A DNA stretch of 8,744 nt, taken from assembly GCA_052389435.1 (NCBI GenBank), contig JBQTIB010000011.1:1-8744 (forward strand), in the 5' to 3' direction. Positions 6,063-8,744 of the stretch are shown here, one piece after another. The notes beneath the pieces are model-generated. The model was not told the DNA's origin. It ran no database searches and saw only the letters and a list, made by a program, of their open reading frames with translations. The stretch comes from JBQTKD01 sp052389435. Its GTDB lineage: Bacteria > Actinomycetota > Actinomycetes > Sporichthyales > Sporichthyaceae. Position numbers and translations under genes: made by a program. Position 1 is the stretch's first letter, and each line of letters opens with the position of its first letter.

Positions 6063-7457
6063 TTGACAAAGACCACACGAGACCACGGCGCCCCGGTGAA
6101 GATGCACCGCATCGCGGGGGCGGCCTTCGCGGGCAGCGCCATCGAGTTCTACGACTTCTTCATTTTCGGCACGGCCACCGCGCTCGTGTTCGGTCAGCTG
6201 TTCTTCTCCGAGTTCGGCGGCGGCCGGGGCACCCTGGCGCTGGCCGCGACCTACGCGGTCGCGTTCGTCGCGCGCCCGGTGGGGTCGATCGTCTTCGGTC
6301 ACATCGGCGACCGCGTCGGCCGCAAGAAGACACTCGTGTCGACACTGCTGCTGATGGGGCTCTCGACCTTTGCGATCGGGCTGATCCCCAGCTATGGCGC
6401 CATCGGGTGGGCCGCCCCCGCCATCCTCGTCGCGCTGCGCTTTCTGCAGGGCCTCGCGGTCGGCGGCGAATGGGCCGGGGCCGCGCTGCTGACGGCCGAG
6501 TTCGCGCCGCCGAACAAGCGCGGCCGCTACGGGATGTTCCCGCAGCTCGGTCCGGCCGCGGCGCTCGCCCTGTCGGCCGCGACCTTTCTTGTCGTGTTCG
6601 CGCTCACCGGCAACCCGACGACCTCCGATGCGTTCCAGTCCTGGGGCTGGCGCATCCCGTTCCTGGCGAGCATCGTGCTCGTCGCCGTCGGCCTCTACAT
6701 CCGGCTGGAGATCGAGGAGACCCCGGCGTTCGCCGAGATCCTCGAGCGCAGGGCGCCGGTCAAGTCCCCGGTCCGCGACGCCGTCCGCGCGCAGTGGCGC
6801 GAGATCCTGCTCGCCGGAGGGGCACTGGCCGGTCTGTTCGGCTTCTTCTACATCGGCACCGTGTTCCTCACCGGCTACGCCGGGAAGAACCCGAAAGGCG
6901 TCCCGCCCGGCGTCCTGGGCCTGAGCACCCAGTCCATCCTCTGGATCCACGTACTGGCCGCCGCGGCGTTCGCCGTGACGACCGCCCTGTCGGCCGTCTA
7001 CTCCGACCGGATCGGGCGCCGCACCGTAGTGCTCGGAGCGAATGTCGTCGCGGTCCCGCTGGGGCTGGTGGTCTTCCAGATCGTCGACAGCGGTGGCCGC
7101 GCCGGGTTGGCCTGGGGTATGTGCCTGATGCTCGGCTTGGTCGGCGTCGCCTACGGCCCCTGCGCCGCCTTCCTCCCGGAGATGTTCGCGACGCGCTACC
7201 GCTACACGGGCGCGGGCCTCGGCTACAACCTCGGCGGCGTCCTCGGCGGCGCGATCCCCATCGTCTTCGCCCACCACCTGCTTGCCGAGTACGGCAGCTA
7301 CGCCATCGGCCTCTACCTCGCCGGCCTCGCGCTACTGAGTAGCGTGTGTCTGTGGCGCCTCGCGGAGACCCGTGAGGCTGCGGCCGGGCCTGCCGCAACG
7401 GCCGAACTCCCTCGCGAGGACGCTGCTCAGGCCCTGGCGGCGTCGCTCACCAGGTAG
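6063..7457 (+). CDS. MHS-family major facilitator transporter (organic acid/proton symporter)
   Basis: This 464-residue membrane protein has the pattern of the metabolite:H+ symporter branch of the major facilitator superfamily, which includes shikimate, alpha-ketoglutarate and proline/betaine carriers. The opening AFAGSAIEFYDFFIFGTAT (21-39) is characteristic. The loop 2-3 motif is GHIGDRVGRKK (79-89) and the helix 4 region RFLQGLAVGGEWAGA (126-140). The second-half copy of the loop motif is YSDRIGRRT (313-321). LPEMFATRYRYTGAGLGYN (371-389) is a family hallmark. I count about 12 hydrophobic segments. The C-terminal tail from about 437 is cytosolic-type, Ala- and Glu-rich. It starts with TTG, supported by GGGAG. 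It lies 68 bp after the acyl-CoA synthetase on the same strand and probably imports that enzyme's substrate; this is inferred. The frame stays open for 83 codons beyond the TAG stop, but a strong hairpin lies there. Confidence 0.93.
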   Translation: MTKTTRDHGAPVKMHRIAGAAFAGSAIEFYDFFIFGTATALVFGQLFFSEFGGGRGTLALAATYAVAFVARPVGSIVFGHIGDRVGRKKTLVSTLLLMGLSTFAIGLIPSYGAIGWAAPAILVALRFLQGLAVGGEWAGAALLTAEFAPPNKRGRYGMFPQLGPAAALALSAATFLVVFALTGNPTTSDAFQSWGWRIPFLASIVLVAVGLYIRLEIEETPAFAEILERRAPVKSPVRDAVRAQWREILLAGGALAGLFGFFYIGTVFLTGYAGKNPKGVPPGVLGLSTQSILWIHVLAAAAFAVTTALSAVYSDRIGRRTVVLGANVVAVPLGLVVFQIVDSGGRAGLAWGMCLMLGLVGVAYGPCAAFLPEMFATRYRYTGAGLGYNLGGVLGGAIPIVFAHHLLAEYGSYAIGLYLAGLALLSSVCLWRLAETREAAAGPAATAELPREDAAQALAASLTR

Positions 7458-7556
7458 GGCACGACCGGGTGGGACGCCACCGGCGACGGGATCGCCGCAC
7501 CCCTTGCCTGCTACGGCAACCCGACCGCGCCGCAGCAACCCCGTCCCGAAAACGAC

Positions 7557-7594
7557 GACAGCGGGTTCCCCGGCGAACCGGGGAACCCGCTGTC
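7557..7594 (+). terminator. Terminator of the ligase-transporter operon (17-bp stem, CGAA tetraloop)
   Basis: The arms 7557-7573 (GACAGCGGGTTCCCCGG) and 7578-7594 are perfect reverse complements over 17 bp, closed by the tetraloop CGAA (7574-7577). It lies 99 bp after the transporter stop. No T run follows, as is common for strong GC-rich actinobacterial hairpins. The stem is nearly symmetrical and would also form on the minus strand. Confidence 0.8.
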
Positions 7595-7733
7595 CGACTA
7601 CGGCCTAGATGTCGTAGAACTGTTGAAACGATTTTCCGCCCGTTTCTCTGAGACACCGTCAGTGCCCGAAAACGGCCCCTGGCCTGCGCAAACTTCGAGT
7701 TCCGAGTAACCGTTGTTGCCCGACCAAAACCGC

Positions 7734-7770
7734 CTTGGGCCGTGCTGTGACGGCCCAGAGACGGCCCAAG
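7734..7770. repeat. Overlapping repeats built on ACGGCCC
   Basis: CTTGGGCCGT (7734-7743) can pair with ACGGCCCAAG (7761-7770) over 10 bp, or with the nearer ACGGCCC (7750-7756) over 7 bp. The two ACGGCCC copies are a direct repeat at an 11-bp period, so two mutually exclusive hairpins are possible. It is not inside a gene I can support. It could be an operator cluster, a small RNA or degraded sequence. Confidence 0.5.
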
Positions 7771-7925
7771 AACGATCACTGGACAACTCGATTTGTAGTC
7801 CGCCGAGCCACCCTCGCCCGCGAGTCTGCGGGCTCCGCCGCCGGCGTCAAGGACGAGCCGCTTCGCGGTCGTCTTGCGCTCCGGCCGACACCCGGTTGCC
7901 CTCAAAGCGCTGCGACCGGGGTTGA

Positions 7926-7967
7926 ACGACGCAGGGCGCCGATTCGACCTTCCGGCCCCTGCGTCGT
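7926..7967 (-). terminator. Terminator of the protease / DUF732-like operon
   Basis: Perfect 11-bp arms ACGACGCAGGG (7926-7936) and CCCTGCGTCGT (7957-7967) flank a 20-base loop. The element starts 37 bases beyond the TAA stop of the minus-strand gene ending at 8005, the expected place for its terminator. The stem is GC-rich with no T run. Confidence 0.65.
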
Positions 7968-8004
7968 GCAATCCTGCTCGTCCAACCAACAGGCGGTGTC
8001 CTGG

Positions 8005-8391
8005 TTACTGGGAGATCGAGGGGCAGTAGCTCGGCTTGACGATTTGAACGATCTTTCCGGCGGTTGGGGCGTCGAGCGCGATGTCGTCGGCTCTGCCGCG
8101 GTCGTCGAACGTGTCGCGCAGTGTCTGCGCCGCGGTGGAATCGCTCTTTCCGGAGTTGATGTCGTCACAGGCCAACATCAGGCCCTCGGACGTGAGCGGG
8201 TCCTCGGTGAGGGCCGGATTGATCGCGCGCAGTTGCTCGAAGACGTCACGCTGGACTGGGCCGTCGGGCATCCGGACTCCTCCGTCCCGTGCGGTTTCGG
8301 AGGTGCAGGCCGCGGAGGAACCACCTACCAGCAGTCCGATGAAGAGGGCGATGGCGCGGCCGCCACCTGATAGACGACGAGATGCTTTCAC
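8005..8391 (-). CDS. DUF732-like exported protein (possible lipoprotein)
   Basis: This 128-residue protein has a clear signal: basic MKASRR, a hydrophobic run ALFIGLLVGG (15-24), then SSAAC with Cys29. The lipobox is imperfect (Ser at -3 instead of Leu/Val), so either lipidation at Cys29 or ordinary signal-peptidase cleavage is possible. The mature part resembles the DUF732 family of mycobacteria and relatives. That family has a helix with Cys in LACDDINSGKS (73-83) and a closing helix ending YCP (122-124), with Cys75 and Cys123 likely joined by a disulfide. Function of the family is unknown to me. The GTG start at 8391 is fixed by an excellent ribosome site, AGGGAGGA (rc of 8398-8405), six bases upstream and overlapping the end of the preceding gene's region. 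The 16-bp gap to the protease gene implies one operon. Confidence 0.8.
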   Translation of the reverse strand: MKASRRLSGGGRAIALFIGLLVGGSSAACTSETARDGGVRMPDGPVQRDVFEQLRAINPALTEDPLTSEGLMLACDDINSGKSDSTAAQTLRDTFDDRGRADDIALDAPTAGKIVQIVKPSYCPSISQ

Positions 8392-8407
8392 CTGCGTTCC
8401 TCCCTGA

Positions 8408-8744
8408 TCAGTTCGGCGAGATCATGGGCAGGACGCCGAATCTGCCGTTGATGACTCGGATGGGGTAGTAGCGCAGGAACTCGCCATTGTTCTCCTGTCC
8501 TTGTACCAGGCCCACCACGTGGATCTGGCCGGCGCGAGGGCCCTGTTGGATGACGGTGTAGACCATGCCCCCGCTGTCTCCCGACGCAACACCACGTCCG
8601 GTGCGGTTGTCCTGAGCCAAGACGAGGCCGCGGCGGTAACCAACACCGGCGTCGGTCTTCGGAGTTAAGCGGACCGTGTTTCGTGCCGCTCCTATTAGGG
8701 TTGGACTTGCAACTTGATAGCGGCGTAGTGGGCTGTCTCGTACT
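8408..8744 (-). CDS. Trypsin-like serine protease, C-terminal part (5' end beyond the window)
   Basis: The frame is open from the TGA at 8408-8410 to the right edge, giving 111 residues of the C-terminal portion. The chymotrypsin-fold nucleophile motif is seen in GVASGDSGGMVYTV, with the catalytic Ser codon at 8573-8575. The preceding YRRGLVLAQDNRTGRG and the following GQIHVVGLVQGQ suit the S1 region around the oxyanion hole and specificity pocket. The catalytic His and Asp and any signal peptide lie outside the window. Internal TTG 8620 is not a believable start, because coding-like sequence continues upstream of it (ASPTLIGAARNTVRL...GVGYRRGL). The protein is probably secreted or periplasmic, as is usual for such actinobacterial proteases and as its exported operon partner suggests. 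Substrate unknown. Confidence 0.8.
   Translation of the reverse strand, partial: VRDSPLRRYQVASPTLIGAARNTVRLTPKTDAGVGYRRGLVLAQDNRTGRGVASGDSGGMVYTVIQQGPRAGQIHVVGLVQGQENNGEFLRYYPIRVINGRFGVLPMISPN

Larger units (their letters stand above)
7458..8004. other. 547-bp gap without a convincing gene; several inverted repeats
   Basis: No reading frame here has both a plausible start with ribosome site and family resemblance. The short frames are either antisense to neighbours or built on repeat sequence. The middle (about 7595-7800) is visibly less GC-rich than the flanking genes, with several A/T runs. Contents: a weak stem TTGCC/GGCAA (7504-7519), the 17-bp terminator stem (7557-7594), the ACGGCCC repeat cluster (7734-7770), a CCCGC/GCGGG stem (7817-7832) and the terminator of the minus-strand operon (7926-7967). 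A promoter or small RNA in the AT-richer part cannot be excluded. Confidence 0.5.

Noticed and set aside
4096..6078. Extension of the GAF-LuxR frame upstream to 6078 on the minus strand
   Set aside because: It lies antisense to the ligase gene and reads as low-complexity Arg/Gly/Glu sequence. ATG 4095 begins at the natural GAF domain start.
7598..7786. Minus-strand 62-codon frame in the AT-richer tract
   Set aside because: No ribosome site, no hydrophobic or domain pattern, and it overlaps the ACGGCCC repeats.
7817..7832. CCCGC/GCGGG short stem
   Set aside because: A five-base GC-rich stem is expected by chance in such sequence, so I mention it only within the gap description.
7735..8370. 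Plus-strand 211-codon frame across the right-hand gap
   Set aside because: Most of it is antisense to the DUF732-like gene, and the rest covers inverted repeats. The minus strand has a signal peptide, a strong ribosome site and family resemblance.

Overview
The window is GC-rich throughout, with C or G in most third codon positions. It contains families typical of actinobacteria: a DUF3263 protein, a DUF732-like secreted protein and a GAF-LuxR regulator. This suggests a high-GC actinobacterium, perhaps Mycobacteriales or Pseudonocardiales. That placement is inferred from composition and gene families only. I find no rRNA, tRNA, CRISPR array, insertion sequence or phage gene.

Layout. 1-838 (+): a small secreted-looking protein, possibly cut by the left edge, then an SRPBCC-fold protein. 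A 26-bp perfect palindrome (846-871) separates them from a minus-strand block (876-3076). In transcription order that block holds an exported beta-lactamase-fold serine hydrolase, a hairpin, a DUF3263 protein and a small CxxC protein. The CxxC protein lies in the same reading frame as the DUF3263 gene, after a single TAG. Next, on the minus strand at 3262-4095, comes a GAF-LuxR regulator. It is divergent from a plus-strand pair: an AMP-forming acyl-CoA synthetase (4270-5994) and an MHS-type major facilitator transporter (6063-7457). From 7458 to 8004 I see no convincing gene, but there are several strong inverted repeats, including probable terminators for the genes on both sides. The right end (minus) holds the C-terminal part of a trypsin-like serine protease, followed 16 bp later by a DUF732-like exported protein.

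How the genes may work together. The best functional unit is the divergent regulator / acyl-CoA ligase / MHS symporter set. It reads as uptake of an organic acid by proton symport, activation to a CoA thioester, and control by a sensor protein encoded next door. The substrate cannot be read from the sequence, and no downstream beta-oxidation or ring-cleavage genes are present. The protease and DUF732-like protein look like a second, envelope-directed operon. The serine hydrolase is also predicted to be exported, but no linked pathway is visible.

I do not see a clearly new defence, mobile or biosynthetic system. The points most worth checking are the in-frame TAG in the DUF3263 locus, the candidate operator in the regulator/ligase divergent region, the YDQ variant motif in the hydrolase, and the repeat cluster in the 7.5-8.0 kb gap.
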